The notes: a model not told the origin generated them from the letters alone. 64,000 nt of DNA from Pseudocercospora fijiensis CIRAD86 (GCF_000340215.1 NW_006921538.1:372001-436000); one strand, 5' to 3'. Positions 20,478-33,100 are shown, numbered from the stretch's first letter. Program-made: numbers and translations.

Positions 20478-21581
20478 ATGTGGAGAAACGCCAACTGGTT
20501 TTATGAGGGCGAGGAACCCTCCCAGAAGCCCGGAGCTTCTACCCAACCAAGCAGACCCAGGGTAGCAGTCATTCGGCGAGACAATCGTCTCTTCACGACC
20601 ATCAAGGAACGCTCTCTCACCGACACCCAAACGAAGAAGCGTAAGTCCACCGAAGACCCACCCACCCTCCCATCACCCCGCAAGAAGTCCAAGAAAAAGG
20701 ACACAATAGCCCGCCATCACCGCACCCTCCACACCCCAACCCTCCTCCAAAACTACCTCCACAAACAAACCCACACAACCCACCACGGCAAAGCCGCCGA
20801 ACTGCTAACCTCAATCACAGTCAAAAAATCCCCCACCTACCCCAGCCTCCTCGAATTCCACGTCACCTTCCACATCTCTCTCCTCCACCGCTCCTCAAAA
20901 ACCAAAGCAGGCTACATCCTCGCCTACACAATCGACCGCTCGCCCACCTCAACTTGGAAAAAAGACCTCCTCTCCCCCCGAATCCCCGGCCACAGACTCA
21001 ACCAAAGACCCATGGTCCATCATGACCCGTCCTTACACCCCAACGTCGAAGAGATACATATGATGATGCAGAATATCTATCATCAGGAGACGGGGGGTGT
21101 TCGAGAAGAATTCTCCGCTCACGCCGACGACTTGGGTCAAGAGAAATTACATTTCATCGCGGAATTCCAAGTCTCAGCCGCATTCCGAGGGAAGGGGTTT
21201 GCGCAGAAGTGTTTGAAAGGGTATATTTCTTCATTACTCCCGAATCTACCCGGGAACATGAAGTATGAGGGCGCGGTGACGTTGTCTCCGGCGGGGTTTT
21301 TGGATGTGAGGTTGAAGATGTTGAGGGAGAAGGGGAAGGAGAGGGTTGGATCTTGGAGGGATGTTGAGGGGAAGTTGATTGAGAGTTATGGGAAGAGTGG
21401 GTTTGAGGTTTGGTGTAGGAGTGAGGAGAGGTTTGCGAGGCAGGGGGGGATTACGATTATGGGGAGGCGGACGCGGACGGAGGGGGAGAAGAATACTTCT
21501 GCGATCCCGAAGGCGAGTGTTTTTGATCCTGAGATTCCTAACCTCCTCTCACTGCCCTCTACTTCTTCTACCCTACCTTGA
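20478..21581 (+). CDS. GNAT-fold N-acetyltransferase-like protein
   Basis: 367-aa single exon. The N-terminal third is basic and low-complexity, with a bipartite-looking nuclear signal (KKRKSTEDPP...PRKKSKKK) at about residues 50-75. The central part carries FIAEFQVSAAFRGKGFAQKC (about residues 225-245), which fits GNAT motif A: a beta strand followed by the (R/Q)-G-x-G-(F/Y)-A pyrophosphate loop for acetyl-CoA. The C-terminal motif B is weaker (GKSGFEVWCRSEERF). Substrate unknown; nuclear location is inferred from the basic segment. The stop codon lies inside the first unit of a 133-bp tandem repeat, so the C-terminus was probably altered by that duplication. Confidence 0.6.
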   Translation: MWRNANWFYEGEEPSQKPGASTQPSRPRVAVIRRDNRLFTTIKERSLTDTQTKKRKSTEDPPTLPSPRKKSKKKDTIARHHRTLHTPTLLQNYLHKQTHTTHHGKAAELLTSITVKKSPTYPSLLEFHVTFHISLLHRSSKTKAGYILAYTIDRSPTSTWKKDLLSPRIPGHRLNQRPMVHHDPSLHPNVEEIHMMMQNIYHQETGGVREEFSAHADDLGQEKLHFIAEFQVSAAFRGKGFAQKCLKGYISSLLPNLPGNMKYEGAVTLSPAGFLDVRLKMLREKGKERVGSWRDVEGKLIESYGKSGFEVWCRSEERFARQGGITIMGRRTRTEGEKNTSAIPKASVFDPEIPNLLSLPSTSSTLP

Positions 21582-21835
21582 AGCCCCATTACTGACTGCC
21601 TGTCCACAGAACCCAGCTCTAGCTCCAGATCCTCCTCTACCTCTACCTCACATCTTCACCCCTAACATCCCTAACCTCCCTCTACTGCCTACTACTTCTT
21701 CTACCCAACCTTGAAGCCCCATCACTGCTTCTCCACAGAACCCAGCTCTAGCTCCAGATCCTACTCTACCTCCTATCCCCAACCTCCCATCACTGCCCAG
21801 AACCACTCCTTCTTCTACCTTACCTTAAAATCTCT
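21538..21835 (+). repeat. ~133-bp tandem repeat at the 3' end of the GNAT gene
   Basis: The blocks CCTAACCTCC, ACTTCTTCTACCC(T/A)ACCTTGAAGCCCCAT and CAGAACCCAGCTCTAGCTCC recur in order at a spacing of about 133 bp (ACTTCTTCTA at 21561 and 21694), with a third, shortened unit ending around 21835. The first unit encodes the last residues of the GNAT-like protein. Confidence 0.75.
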
Positions 21836-22281
21836 TATCACTACCTACCTACCTACCTATCCACAACGTTACCTTCACCTTCCTCCTTATCCTAAAACAA
21901 AACCTCCCGGGCCTCCTTCTTTAATAATAATAATAATAAAAAAAAAACCCCTCCCTCCTAACCTCAAAAAATCCCAATCCAATCCTAATTAAAACGCCTT
22001 TTACCATTCAGTTCTAGTTCTAGTTCTAGTTCTTCTAGTCCTCGTTCTATTATTAATTAGACATATAAAAAATTTGGGGGGTTTTTTTTTCATTTATTCT
22101 TCTATCTAGTTGGTAGTATGTATTCTAGCTATCTATCAATTCCAAGTCACTGTCCATCTGGTAAGTAGAGTGAAGATGTTCTTTCCCTCATCTCACCCGA
22201 AAAAAAAACGCCTCGCTCATGCAAAATGCAAAAAAAAAGGGTATCTCATCTTCTTTACCCCCCCCCCCCCCCCCCTCTCCT
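21582..22281. other. Intergenic region with simple repeats
   Basis: Between convergent genes. Holds the rest of the 133-bp repeat, an AAT microsatellite (about 21923-21940), a GTTCTA repeat (about 22012-22037), several A runs and an 18-C tract at 22258-22275 close to the stop of the transporter gene. No gene recognised. Confidence 0.6.
22258..22275. repeat. Poly-C tract (18 nt)
   Basis: 18 consecutive C. It lies directly after the stop codon of the minus-strand transporter (its 3' UTR would read G18). A second 18-C tract occurs at 41127-41144. Confidence 0.85.
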
Positions 22282-24220
22282 CTACGCAGCCGCCATATCA
22301 ATCTTCCTCCCCTTAACAGAAGTCCACCGAAAAAACGCCGACCCGAAAATCGTCAAGCTCGCCATAGCGACCGCAACATAAAACGTCTCAACGACCGCAT
22401 CGTTGTAAGCCTGACGCACGCCTTGGAGTTCGTCGCCTTGAAAGACGGTGACGAGTTCCGTGGCGCCGGTGCCGAGGACGCGGGCGGGATCGATGCCGGG
22501 GACGGCGGTGCGGACGTGTTTGAGGAGGCCGTTTTGGAAGACGTTTTGCGCGACGGAGATGAAGAGGGCGCCGCCGAGGGTTTGGGAGAACATGACGATG
22601 GCGGTGCCGATTGGGATGTCCTGGGCAGGGAGGATGGGGGTTAGTGGGGGGGTTTATATGCGGAAGGATTTGCTTGACTTACGGGAGAGGGTAGGACGGC
22701 TTGGATCGCTATCATGGTTTGTTGCATACCGAGGCCGACTCCGATTCCGAACATGGCTTGGTAGCCGATCCATTTTGGATGGCCGGAATCTGGTTGGAGG
22801 GTGGAAAGCAGGCCGGCGCCGATGGACATGATTATACTTGATGCGATGACGAAAGGCGTGTAGTATCCGACGACGGTGATGATGCCTCCGGCCAGTAGCG
22901 AGACAATGACCAGACCGAGAATCATTGGGATGTTCATGATGCCTGATTTCGTGGCAGAGGCGCCCTTGATGGCCTGGAACCAAATGGGTAGGTAGTAGAC
23001 GAGAACGAAGAACGCGGCTCCGAGAGACGCACCGAACCAAGCCGCCGACCAGACTGTGCGGTACTTGATGACTCGAGGTGGAACAGTGCCGTTGTCCTGC
23101 TTCCAGAACTGGATGCTAACGAAGATGATGAGCAAAACACCGAATGTCACAAATAATCCAATGATGCGGCCGTTGCTCCATGGATACTTGCTGCCACCCC
23201 ACTGCAGCGCCAGAAGCAGGGATACAATCATGGGCAGAAACACCATAGTTCCGTACAAGTCGAATTGGTCGAGCTTCTCTTTGAAGCTGCTACCAGCCAA
23301 AGCCTTGGCTCGCTTTGTAGGATGGTAGAAGAGACCAATGAACAGGAGGGTTACAGCTCCAAAGGGCAGATTGATGTAGAAGCTGCGTGAAGGTCAGTGG
23401 ACGTGTTGTTCGCAATTCAGATGTAAGTTGGGGGGCGAAGGGTATGACAGAATACATACCACCACCGCCAGGAAACATGATCAGTAAAAGCGCCCCCCAT
23501 CAAAGGCCCCGCAACACTAGAAATGCCATACATGCCTCCAATGAGACCCATATAAATCGGCCTCTTGATCAGCGGCACAGTATTCGCAACTATAAGAATC
23601 GCTCCGGCGAAAATTCCCGCCGACCCAAGACCCGCGACCGCTCTGCCGATAATCAAAGCCACGGAATTCGGCGCGGCGCCGCAGACAGCGCTTCCGATTT
23701 CGAAGATCAGCAACGCGATCATGTACACCCATTTGAGGCTGAAGAAGGTGTAAAGTTTTCCGAAGAAGAGTTGGAAAGCGCAGGTGGTGAGGAGGTAGCT
23801 GGAGCCGTACCAGCCGACGTCGCCGATGGCTTGGAATTGATCTGTGATTTTGGGGATTGCTGTTGCGATGATGGTGTTGTCTAGGGCCATGCAGAAGACG
23901 GAGAGACATAAGGCGGTGGTGATGGCGGCGAGTTTCAAGCCACGAGGGAATTCTGTTTGGTCTTCTTGGGCGTTGGCATCGACGTCTGCCTCGCTGCCTT
24001 CAATGCCCTTCTCCATGGCGGTTTCGGCGTTTGCGTTCGGAGTGGAGTTCTGTCGCGAGTCTGTTGGTGCTACTGTTTCGGTGGGTTCTGTCTTCTCGAG
24101 CTCTGGATTTCGGTGTTCCGAGCCATCATCCTTGTGCAGAGAAGGTAGGCTGGTGGATGGGGATGGCGCAGCGGAAGGTGTTGTTGCCGATTCTGTCGGC
24201 TTTCTGTTGAATAAACGCAT
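22282..24220 (-). CDS. MFS transporter, DHA2 (14-TM drug:H+ antiporter) family
   Basis: Plasma-membrane efflux pump. Three exons: 24220-23460, 23382-22683, 22620-22282; introns of 77 nt (GTATGT...CGCAG) and 62 nt (GTAAGT...CCCAG). Protein 599 aa. Acidic, Pro/Ser-rich cytosolic N-terminus (about 100 aa), then multiple hydrophobic helices. Family motifs: [16 protein letters not shown] (motif D1 of DHA2), [26 protein letters not shown], and across the first splice [14 protein letters not shown], which is highly characteristic of fungal DHA2 pumps. An upstream in-frame Met at 24556 exists, but the segment before MRLFNRKP looks non-conserved, so 24220 is preferred. Substrate cannot be told; relatives export toxins, azoles or dyes. 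No biosynthetic genes adjoin it. Confidence 0.88.
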
Positions 24221-25348
24221 TCGGTCTCTGTGTAATGTGGAGTTTCTTGTTGCCAGCGGTGTGGAAGGGGAAGAACGGGGTATGAGATGCGGAAATGTGT
24301 GGCGGCCGTGGGCATTAAAAGAAGTGAGCCCACAAACAAAAACAGACTTCGAAGTTGTTATGTTCGGGTGGACACGGCGGAGCACACGGCGATTTGAGGC
24401 CGTACGTCCCTTTTCGTCTGCGGCAGGCAACAAGGCGATGACAGGAAATGCGTCAGAGACAAAAGAATGGAAGACGCGACGCTTGTGCGAGTGCGAATGC
24501 GAATGCGACGTCTCTGGCAGTTGCACTTCTTCCTCTGCGTCTGCTTCTTGTTCCATCCCTACCCATCATGATTCATCAACCCTATTACTTTACAATCCTA
24601 ACCTCTCACACCACCCTATTCCTAGAAGGATCATACATACAGTACCGCAGCGTTTTCCCTCATCAGTGCTTGACTTCCTTCCTGCATACGGCCAAAGTTG
24701 ACCGTACAAAAAAGCCACCGACCGTTCGCATTCCAAGACAAGTAATGATTGGCCAAGACGCTCGTTCGGTCGCGACCGGAGAATTAGAAAGACCGCAAGT
24801 TATTTCCACTTTATATCTTTTTCTCGTCTCGCTTTCCTCCTCGTACGATAGGGCTGATTAGCGACCAGAAGGATCCGACAAACGAATGTAAAACTGTGCT
24901 GTGACCTAAGCCTACACTACCCATACTCCGATTCTTTCCGTTCGTTCTTCAGCCTCACATACCCCGACTCCGACTCCGACTTCACACGTTCGTTCGTCCG
25001 AAGGGACACACAATAAGACTCATACTCAGCCTCAGCATCACAGAGACACATGGCTGATACGACCTCGCATGCAACACGGAGAAACTTCATATTGCTGATC
25101 TCATCATCTTCATTTTCAAAATCCTATCAAAATATCACCACATCTCACGATTCCTTCCATTCCACGAAAGATGGGCATAGTGGTATCACACAGCCAAAAA
25201 AAAGGCAACAGCTTCGAAGCCTTCATTCATGCTCCAAGATCTAAAAAAACGCCAGCCTCCCAATATCATAGATGCCACTGGCATAATCCGAAAAAAGCCT
25301 CTCCCTTGTCAATCAAGTCATGTTGCTCCCAAAACGCCAAAAGCCGTG
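24221..25348. other. 5' region of the transporter and 3' region of palF
   Basis: 1.1 kb between two minus-strand genes. Several ORFs of 60-90 codons overlap on the plus strand without protein-like features. CTCCGACT-rich stretch at about 24965-24985. No gene recognised. Confidence 0.5.
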
Positions 25349-27887
25349 TTATCGTTCATATCTCGGCAGTGCATTGTTGTCAAGCATTTCCGGGACATGT
25401 GCATCGCCGTAGAGATCTTCTTCGGTGAAGTTGGGCGCAGAAGAGAGACGCTGACTGTTTGACGACGCCTGACTAGAGCTACCGGCTTCTTGACCTGGTG
25501 GTGCTGAGGCTGAGGCTTGCAGCTGCCGTCTCTCGAGCTCGCGTTTGTCGTCTGTAGCGCCAGCTGCGGCCTGAGCCTGGGCCCGTGCAGGTGTCAGCGT
25601 CAAAGTCGATTGCTCGGGAAAGGCTGGCATTGTATCCGATTGACGAGGCTCGTACTCGGGCGTCCGCGGTAGAGGTATATGTCTGGCACAGTCAACAGGC
25701 ATCACACCAGTGTAACGTGATGGGCCGGCAGTGAAAGCAGGTGGCGTTAGAAGCACATCTGGAGGTGCAGAAGCATCCGCAAATCCATTCGCGTCATCCT
25801 CCGGCACATACGGCGCAAATGGCTGACTGGAGCTTCCGTCTTGCTCGGCTCCTGGAGGCTGACTTGGGAGCAATCGCGCTTCTGCCCTTCGCAGTCGCTC
25901 TTTCTCCGAGAGCTGTGTCTCATCTTCCATCGGCGGCATAGGGACAGGCGGCTCTACTTCATAAGTCTCAGGAGGCCAGTATCCATACTGGTCTGCATAG
26001 CCATTGTAGCCTGCATATCCATCGTAGCCCCGGTACTCGTTGTGATCGTGCTGGCCGTAGTACTGGGGCGTGGAACCATCGTGTCCATAGTACGCTTCGT
26101 CACCACGATGCCTATCCTCAGCTTGTTGAGGTGTAGCACCGCCCTGCGCATCGGCAGGTGGCTGTTGTTGACCACCGTTTGCGGGTTCAGGACTTGGATC
26201 GGCTCTCAGCTTGCCCTTCTTGCGGGCACTATCTTTCGTACCAACGATGACCTCGAATGTGCAGGCAACCACTCCTTTGTCACGCCGTACAGCTGCAGTG
26301 TCAATCACGGGAGACTGATGAGGACCAAAGCCGCCAGCTCCTGGATTGTCAGTGGCCGTGGCACCGTGGTTGATAGTGCTGGCCAGTCCGCCTAGATTGC
26401 TGAAATTTCGATCTTGAGACGAAAGTTTGCCTTGGATGTCCAGGACCACTTCGATGTAATATCGAAAGCTGATCATCGCCCCTGGTACCGTGGAGATGGT
26501 GGGAAAGCATTCTTCTGGCACATGCACTCGACCCGTAACTTCCGCTGTAAGCAATACGGGATCTACAATCAAAGGCACCACAGTTTGTGAGAGATCTTTC
26601 CGAAACATGTGACTCGATCCAGCTCCAGACAGGGATAAGCCGCCAAGACCGGTGACGGACTTGGGATAGTAGTCTTCGTACTTGGCTTTCTTGCCTTTCT
26701 CGGTTGGACCAAGTGGAATGGAAGGATGCATGTCAACTCGAGCTTGGCGGTACAGCGTTATGATGACTCCATGCAAGCTTTTAACGTGCTTGGTATGGTT
26801 GACTAGAACCCGCACGCCAACACTGTCGCCTCGCAAGCATCCTCCCGAAAGAGTTTCTACCGTGGCGGTGATGGTCTTGGTGGGAAGAGATATTCTGCTG
26901 CCATTTGTGCGCTCGGCGTCACTCTGTCGCGGTGATGTTGTGTTAGAATCGTGATGCGATGGACGACCCACACTGCTCAAGCGGCTGTCAAAGCTGATCT
27001 CGCTGGGCGCTGGACTTTGTGAGATCTCGTCGGCTGCAGCGCCCAGACTAGCGCGACTTGGGGACGAAGAAGTCTGACTATCACGCCGTTCCAGGTCGCT
27101 GGTGTTCTGCGCTCCAGAGGAATCTTTGCGGCTCTTCCGTTCTACATTGTCGACCACTCGACGCGCCTGCGTCTTTGCCCTCGTCCGGCGTGAAATAGGC
27201 TCCAGAGTAATGGTACGCGCTTTGGGTGGTATTAATTGAGAAATGTCTATCCGTTCGACCATGTATACTTTGTGGTCGCATTGTATGGTGGGAGAAATGG
27301 TCGTGGGTCTCGTTAGTGTCGCTGTAATCATGTAGGAAATCGTTCCGCGCTCAAACTACACGCACGTCAGCATCTGCATCCTGCAGAGACACCTGCGGGT
27401 CATGGCGTACAGATATACTGCTTGGAAGATCTCGGTCTGGGAACTCGAGATTGAACTGGAATTTGTAGGTACCCTCGCCAAGCCTGCCGTCTCCGCATAG
27501 CACCACTTCGTCCTCAAACAGCGTGCAGAAGCCATTGCCAAAATACTCGCCCGTCTTTGCGCCTCTGCCCGTGCCAATGTGTGCGCCGTTTGCGCGATAG
27601 CCATCCGCAGGTGGCGATCCGGGATTCTTGTAGACCTGCACGAAGCCGTGCAGGCAGACGACCACGTGCGTCACGCGGGTCGGTTGCACGACTTTGAGGT
27701 TGACGCAGCCGGTCACCAGATCGCCGGGCGAGTACTGTCGGTGCGGGTCGTCAACCTCGATGTAGAAGTCGGTGAGCTTGCGCGTCTTATGCGCAAACGG
27801 CGAGGTCAGGCGCGTGAAGAATCGGCGGCCAGAGGGCGTCAAGGTGGGCGTGTTCGAGGGTGATCGTTCAGGTGCGGCGGATAGCAT
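25349..27887 (-). CDS. palF: pH-response arrestin PalF/Rim8
   Basis: Arrestin-related adaptor of the ambient pH (Pal/Rim) pathway. It binds the plasma-membrane sensor PalH and recruits ESCRT-I, leading to PacC activation at neutral-alkaline pH (family knowledge). Two exons, 27887-27411 and 27355-25349, with a 55-nt intron (GTACGC...TGTAG), give 827 aa. Arrestin-N domain about residues 35-200: DDPHRQYSPGDLVTG, THVVVCLHGFV, NGFCTLFEDEVVLCG; across the splice LPSSISFERGTISYM-TATLTRPTT, nearly as I remember Aspergillus PalF. Arrestin-C domain about 350-540: LRGDSVGVRVLVNHTKHVKS and FRKDLSQTVVPLIVDP. The C-terminal tail is disordered, with a Tyr/Gly-rich patch and PY-like motifs (PPETY; LPRY at the very end) suited to ubiquitin-ligase binding. 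Confidence 0.9.
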
Positions 27888-29331
27888 GCCTCCTCCAGCC
27901 TCGCTGGCACCCAGTGGAGGTCGCGGTCGCAGAGTGGCTCAGCGACATAAGCAGGCAGCGCGCGAGGCTGCGCTTCCTATACTACCTCCTGCTGGCGGGG
28001 CGGGAGTGCCAAGGGGTGGTTGCGATGCGGTCGGGAGGCTGTAGTCGTTCGGTGGGTAGGTTCAGGGTCGATGGGGTGCGGGTGCGGGTGCGTGCACTAG
28101 ATGGCATTGTATCGTCAGCCTCCTGTCGGCGCGTCTCCACTCTCCACGACTGCTGGCGTGGGCGGGCCACGCTGGAGATGTGGTGGTGATGGTGGACAGC
28201 TGCTCTGGTCCCAGCCAGATCTGGCTTGAAGATTGGGGCAGTGCTAACGCCGAACGCTGGCATGGCATGACGAGTGACGAAGCTGCACAACTCGCCGCGC
28301 TGGCACGGCGCAGCGACCATGGCGGCGAGCCCGGCCAGGCCAGGCGTGCATGGGAGCGTGCATCAATGCTGAATATAATGCGTGAAGCACCCAACCCGTC
28401 CCATCCCCAGGAAAGGCCATTTTGCACGCACCTGTTCGTCCACTTCTTGGCTATTCCAATGCCAAGTGCACCAAGCTTTCTCGCGTCGCGGTCGACGTCG
28501 TCAGGTCACCGGCCGGATATCACGTGGAGGTGGAGGCTTTCGTGCTGGCGTTGTTCGTCCGCCTCCAAGTGTTCCTCCGCGGCGCCATCAACGTCGAAGC
28601 AGAGCAAAGCAACGATGGCGGGCGGAGGTCAATAATAATAATGTCACGCATCCGCAGCCACGTCCGATCCGGAAGCTTTCCACAGGCCTTGCACGACGAC
28701 GCCAGCTTTCTGATCCTCTCGCCGCAGTTTAGCCAGCGCTTCTCCTTCTCTACAAGCGAACGCTTTGCCTTCCGCATGTTGTCGTGCTCGCATACACGCT
28801 CCGCCACCGCGACTCATCGATCGTTCGAATGATTCACTCAGCACTGCTTCCGGTCCAGAGAGCGCGCCAGAGCTTCAGCACATCCGCTCCTCAAAAGTCC
28901 GCGTGAGAAAGCATATCATACTCGGGATCCGAGAGCAAACTTCCGCAGCATGCACCCCAAGGGCAATGATCTGTCCCAAGAAGGACATCAGCTCATTGTT
29001 GCTTCATGAATCCCTGCGGCTGACGGACATTAATCTTACAGCCTGTTCACGGCCTCACACGCAGGCAGCCTCAAAGCAACAATAACATCACTGTTTTCCC
29101 TGCCTGCGATTACGTTCAAGATCGATGTGCTCTGGCGCAATACCACTGAAGCTTCATAGCATGCTTTACATGGCGGGGAAAGCGTGACGCGATGCAGCAC
29201 ATCATCACTAAACATGCCATGCTGCTGACAAAAGCACATTCTCCTATAAAAGAGTTGAGCTTTCAGAGTCTAGCTTGCTTGCATTTGACATAACTTCACC
29301 CTCGAGAAATCACCCCAATCAGTCACTCAAC
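27888..29331. other. Divergent intergenic region between palF and the GST gene
   Basis: 1.4 kb promoter-type region between divergently transcribed genes. GC-rich, with many overlapping short ORFs (up to 151 codons, plus 28180-28635) that lack conserved character. Likely holds the palF promoter and upstream elements of the GST gene. Confidence 0.5.
29245..29252 (+). promoter_or_regulatory. TATA box of the GST gene
   Basis: TATAAAAG, 80 nt upstream of the ATG at 29332, in the usual position for an inducible gene. Functional role inferred. Confidence 0.55.
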
Positions 29332-30183
29332 ATGTCTCACAATTTGTACACAGACGAAACCCCAGCCGACGTCAAGAATGCCAAAGGCTTACACCTCATC
29401 ACGCAGAACACGCCAAATGGCCAAGCCGTTCAGATTTTCCTAGAAGAGTTGAAGGACACCTATGGCACTGAATGGACCACCACTATCATTGACATCTCGT
29501 AAGCAAATATACCGGCCCGACCTTTGATTAGTCGCTCATTATTTTACAGAACCAACGAGCAGAAAAAGGACTGGTTTCTGCGACTTGATCCTAACGGAAG
29601 AATCCCCGTCCTCATTGACAACACTCAATCACCACCCTTCACAGTCCACGAGACCTCGGCCGAGCTATTCTACCTCTTAAAGTTCGCCGACAAACAAGAC
29701 AAATTCGGCTTCACAAACGACCTCGAGCGCAACCAAGCTTTACAATGGACATTCTTCTGGCATGGAAGCGGAGCACCATACCAAGGTGAGTATAGTTCCT
29801 CACCACCTCAAAAAAAAATTAATCCTATCTCCCCTAACCCCTCTCTCCCAGGCCAAGTAAACCACTTCACCCGCGCCGCCCCAGAAAAACTCCCATACGC
29901 CATCACCCGTTTCCGCAACGAAACTCTCCGCGTCTTCGGCGTGCTGGAAATCCAGCTGAGTGGAAAGTACACCGGCGAGCCGAAAGAATATCTGGCGGGA
30001 AATGGTAAGGGAAAGTATAGCGTTGCAGATATCAAAACCTGGCCTTGGGTGAAGAATTGGGAGAAGTCTGGGTTTACGCAAGAAGAGATGGACAATTTTC
30101 CTCATCTTCTCAAGTGGATTGATCGTGTTGCTGAGAGACCGGCTGTCAAGAGGGGGATTGGGGAGGGGTATTTGAAGAAGTAA
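29332..30183 (+). CDS. Ure2-like glutathione S-transferase
   Basis: Cytosolic GSH-dependent transferase/peroxidase of the fungal Ure2/YfcG-like class. Three exons, 29332-29498, 29550-29785, 29852-30183, with introns of 51 nt (GTAAGC...TACAG) and 66 nt (GTGAGT...CCCAG); 244 aa. Thioredoxin-fold half: LHLITQNTPNGQAVQIFLEE and, across the first splice, STNEQKKDWFLRLDPNGRIPVLID, ending with the GSH-binding VHETSAELFYLL (Glu-Ser/Thr pair). Helical C-terminal half: ALQWTFFWHGSGAPYQGQVNHF, then SVADIKTWPWVKNW. Length fits the class. The preceding TATA box suggests inducible expression. Detoxification role is family knowledge; the substrate is unknown. Confidence 0.9.
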
Positions 30184-33100
30184 GAGGAGTTTTGAAGACG
30201 ATTTTGTTTTTTTTTTCTTTGCATGCAGTTGCCAACATGTTTCTAGGGCCAAACTCTAGCAAAAGTCTAGCTCTTGCGGCTTTCTTTGAATCCAGACCAC
30301 GGGTGGCTGGGATAGGCTATTACTTTTTCCTTTTCTTTCCATCTTCCATTATCTAGCTAAACTTCATATACTCACTGCATATTTCTTTACAATTTAAGAT
30401 ATAGCAATATATACAAGGGCGACGGAATTTTTTTTTTTCAAGACTAGTCCTACTGTGTGGTATGTGGCAATAAGCGCATGCTAGGAAGGGGTAAAAAAAA
30501 AATTAAGAAAATCCGTATGGTTTTTTTTGTTGTTGTTGTTGTTGTTGTTGTTGCTATTATTGGGTGGAATTGAAAATCTTATCGAATTTCCCCTACGCCC
30601 GAATGTTCGTTTCTCTTAGTTCTAGTGATGAAAAAAAAAAAACTTCCATCTCCCACAGCGGAGAGGCAAGTGACGGTCAACAGCACAGTCCCATGACGAC
30701 AAGGTACATGTATTCTGGAAGTCTTGTCGTTATTGCCATGGGTTCTCAAAGCTATCCTCGACTCTCTTGCTTACTTACTCCTCCGCCGACCTTTGCCCTA
30801 GTAGAACTTGTTTGCCGTGTAACGTAACTATTCCTTCGTCTAGCTCGAGATTATACGTGCCTCTAGGCAGAGATGTAAGGCGGCGGTGGTGGGGTGGGTG
30901 GGTTCGAAATTTTGTGCGTAGTTCGAAGTCGAAGAGCGAGAGGGCGTGGTTGTAGAAAGAAGGGAGGGATTGTTGGAATGCAATGGGAGGGAACTACCCT
31001 TCCCAGTTCTGCGCGCCTGAGTCTTCTGGTGTGGATGGATGGATGGAACCCTCTTCCCAGTTTCTGTGATAAGCCTGCGGCATTACTGCTTCGTAGGTGG
31101 CGGCGGTCGGGTGGGTTCGAACTTTTGGGCGTAGTGTTGGCTTCGAAGATCGAGAGGTTGTGGTTGTGGCGGGAAAGAGAAGGTGGATTGGTGAATGAGA
31201 TATAGAGGCGAAATGGCGTCTTTCGTGGTCTCTACAGGTCTGTCGTGTATGTAAGTTTAGGAGATGCTGTTTGTATGTGGGTACTGAGAGCTTCGAGTGG
31301 GTTTTCTTGCCCTGGTAGGTAGATGTTTGATTGATGAGGACCGCAAGCGAAGATGCCGCAGAGGCTGGGTAGGGTGAGGCCGTGTAAGAAGGAAGAGGTT
31401 TGGAATCCTGCGCAGGCGTGATGGCAAGGGCATTGGAAACGCCGCGTGAAGTCCGCTTCTTGACGCCTTAGGTTGAACACCACAGCTTCCTCATGCGCTG
31501 CAGCACTCCATTGCCTGCCGTAGGTACTGCCATCCACAAGCAGCCTGCCTTCTTTTTCGAAGATGGATTTCGAGCCTCCTCATTGCTCAGATGAATCAGC
31601 TCGTACCTTCTGAAGGCATACATTTGTTTGCTGCTGATTGCAGACATCTCGACGACTGACCGTGGCCATTGCACTATGGAGTACGGCATGATTTATGAAC
31701 AGAAACCTTTGCACGATAATAACAAGGCCAAAACCTGCCGTGGCCAGAACAGGATATCACAAGAACGGTCGTGCTCAGCATTGAAACTCAAGCTGCTGGT
31801 CCTCCCTGTCTTCGCGGAATCAAGGGCCCTTGGAGAATACCGGTAAACTTTTGATATTGTTCAATTGCAAGTCCAATATGCCTTGGGAATTGAGAATTCA
31901 GGTATCGGATTGCTCAAAACTCTACCCTCGGAATTGGCCAGTTGCTGTACCGATCGTGTTCATTGTCAGCAGACCTGAGGACATGGCCCAAATCACTAAT
32001 ACGAAGTAGGAGGTTGCTCCGATGCGCAGATGCTCCGAGTGGTCCTTCGGCTTGGAATGTCAGGTAATTCGGCAGCCTGAGTCTTCCATACACGACATGT
32101 TCTCCTCCTCGGCATAGCACGACTTCTCCTGGTCCCGCTGTGAAAGTTCGCCCCGCCAAGAAACGACAATAGAGACGTTGGAAACCCATTTTCCATGGCT
32201 ACAGCAAGCACATGGCACTGGAATTGCTTCGCCAACAACATGTCCCCTGTAGACCGTCCGCTCAGAGCGTTCGTCGGCAAAACTAGGATTGTTGCGGATT
32301 CTTCATACGTCTATGCCAACTTGTGCAAAGCGTATTCGACCGACCAGTGCACCCAGATCTTCTACAGCGGTTCGTCGGACTTATCATAACCCAGGACTTC
32401 GTCAAGGAGATGCCAGATGTTGTAATATATCCCGGACGTGTCTCTTCTCCTCTATGGTCGCCGCACTACACCGATATACTTGGATCTGGCATGCGGGATC
32501 CTGCATCCGTATCCCGCGGCTTATGGTTCAAGGTTTTAGCCTTGTCTCGGAGTTCCATGAATTTTTCTTTGCCTATTCTAATCCAGTCAGCTCAAGCCTT
32601 TGCCCAGACCTAATTCCTTGCTGATAGCAGTCGCACATTGCATCGTGCACGCCCATTGGTGTTTCTAATATTCTTGAATAATGCGAACACCATACAAAAT
32701 GAGGCCGCTGGCGCTGAAGCTGACGTCTTGCACGGGGAACTCATTTGTCAGCCAGGGCTTGAATGATAAGGCTATCTTAGCAAGAAGAAGCAGTCAACAT
32801 GCGACGTCGTCCGGATATATCGCGGAGGCTAAAGTTTCGATGGCTCCACCCGAACCACTTTCCTCAAATCGTGGAGGACCAGAGTATCGACTCGTGCTCT
32901 TGCTCGCTGCGGGCAAGGCAATAGTTGGTGTCGTCAAGCGGTTAAACTTCGATGAACAGATGCTGCCAGCCGGCGAGTGCTTAGTGCGTGCTTGGTTTAC
33001 GCCTGATTGTCTTGGATGGCCATGTCTTAGACTCTTAGCGTATGGAGAGTGACGAGTCCCTGCTATGGACGAGGCGGCGCGGCGCGGCTTTAGGTTCCTG

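Noticed and set aside
22641..24556. Upstream start of the DHA2 transporter at 24556
   Set aside because: The added 112 residues (His-rich SHSHSHSHK segment and others) look like leader sequence; MRLFNRKP at 24220 is a more normal start for this family.
20478..30183. Secondary-metabolite cluster around the DHA2 transporter, GST and GNAT
   Set aside because: No PKS, NRPS, terpene synthase, P450 or pathway regulator nearby; palF, a housekeeping signalling gene, lies between them.
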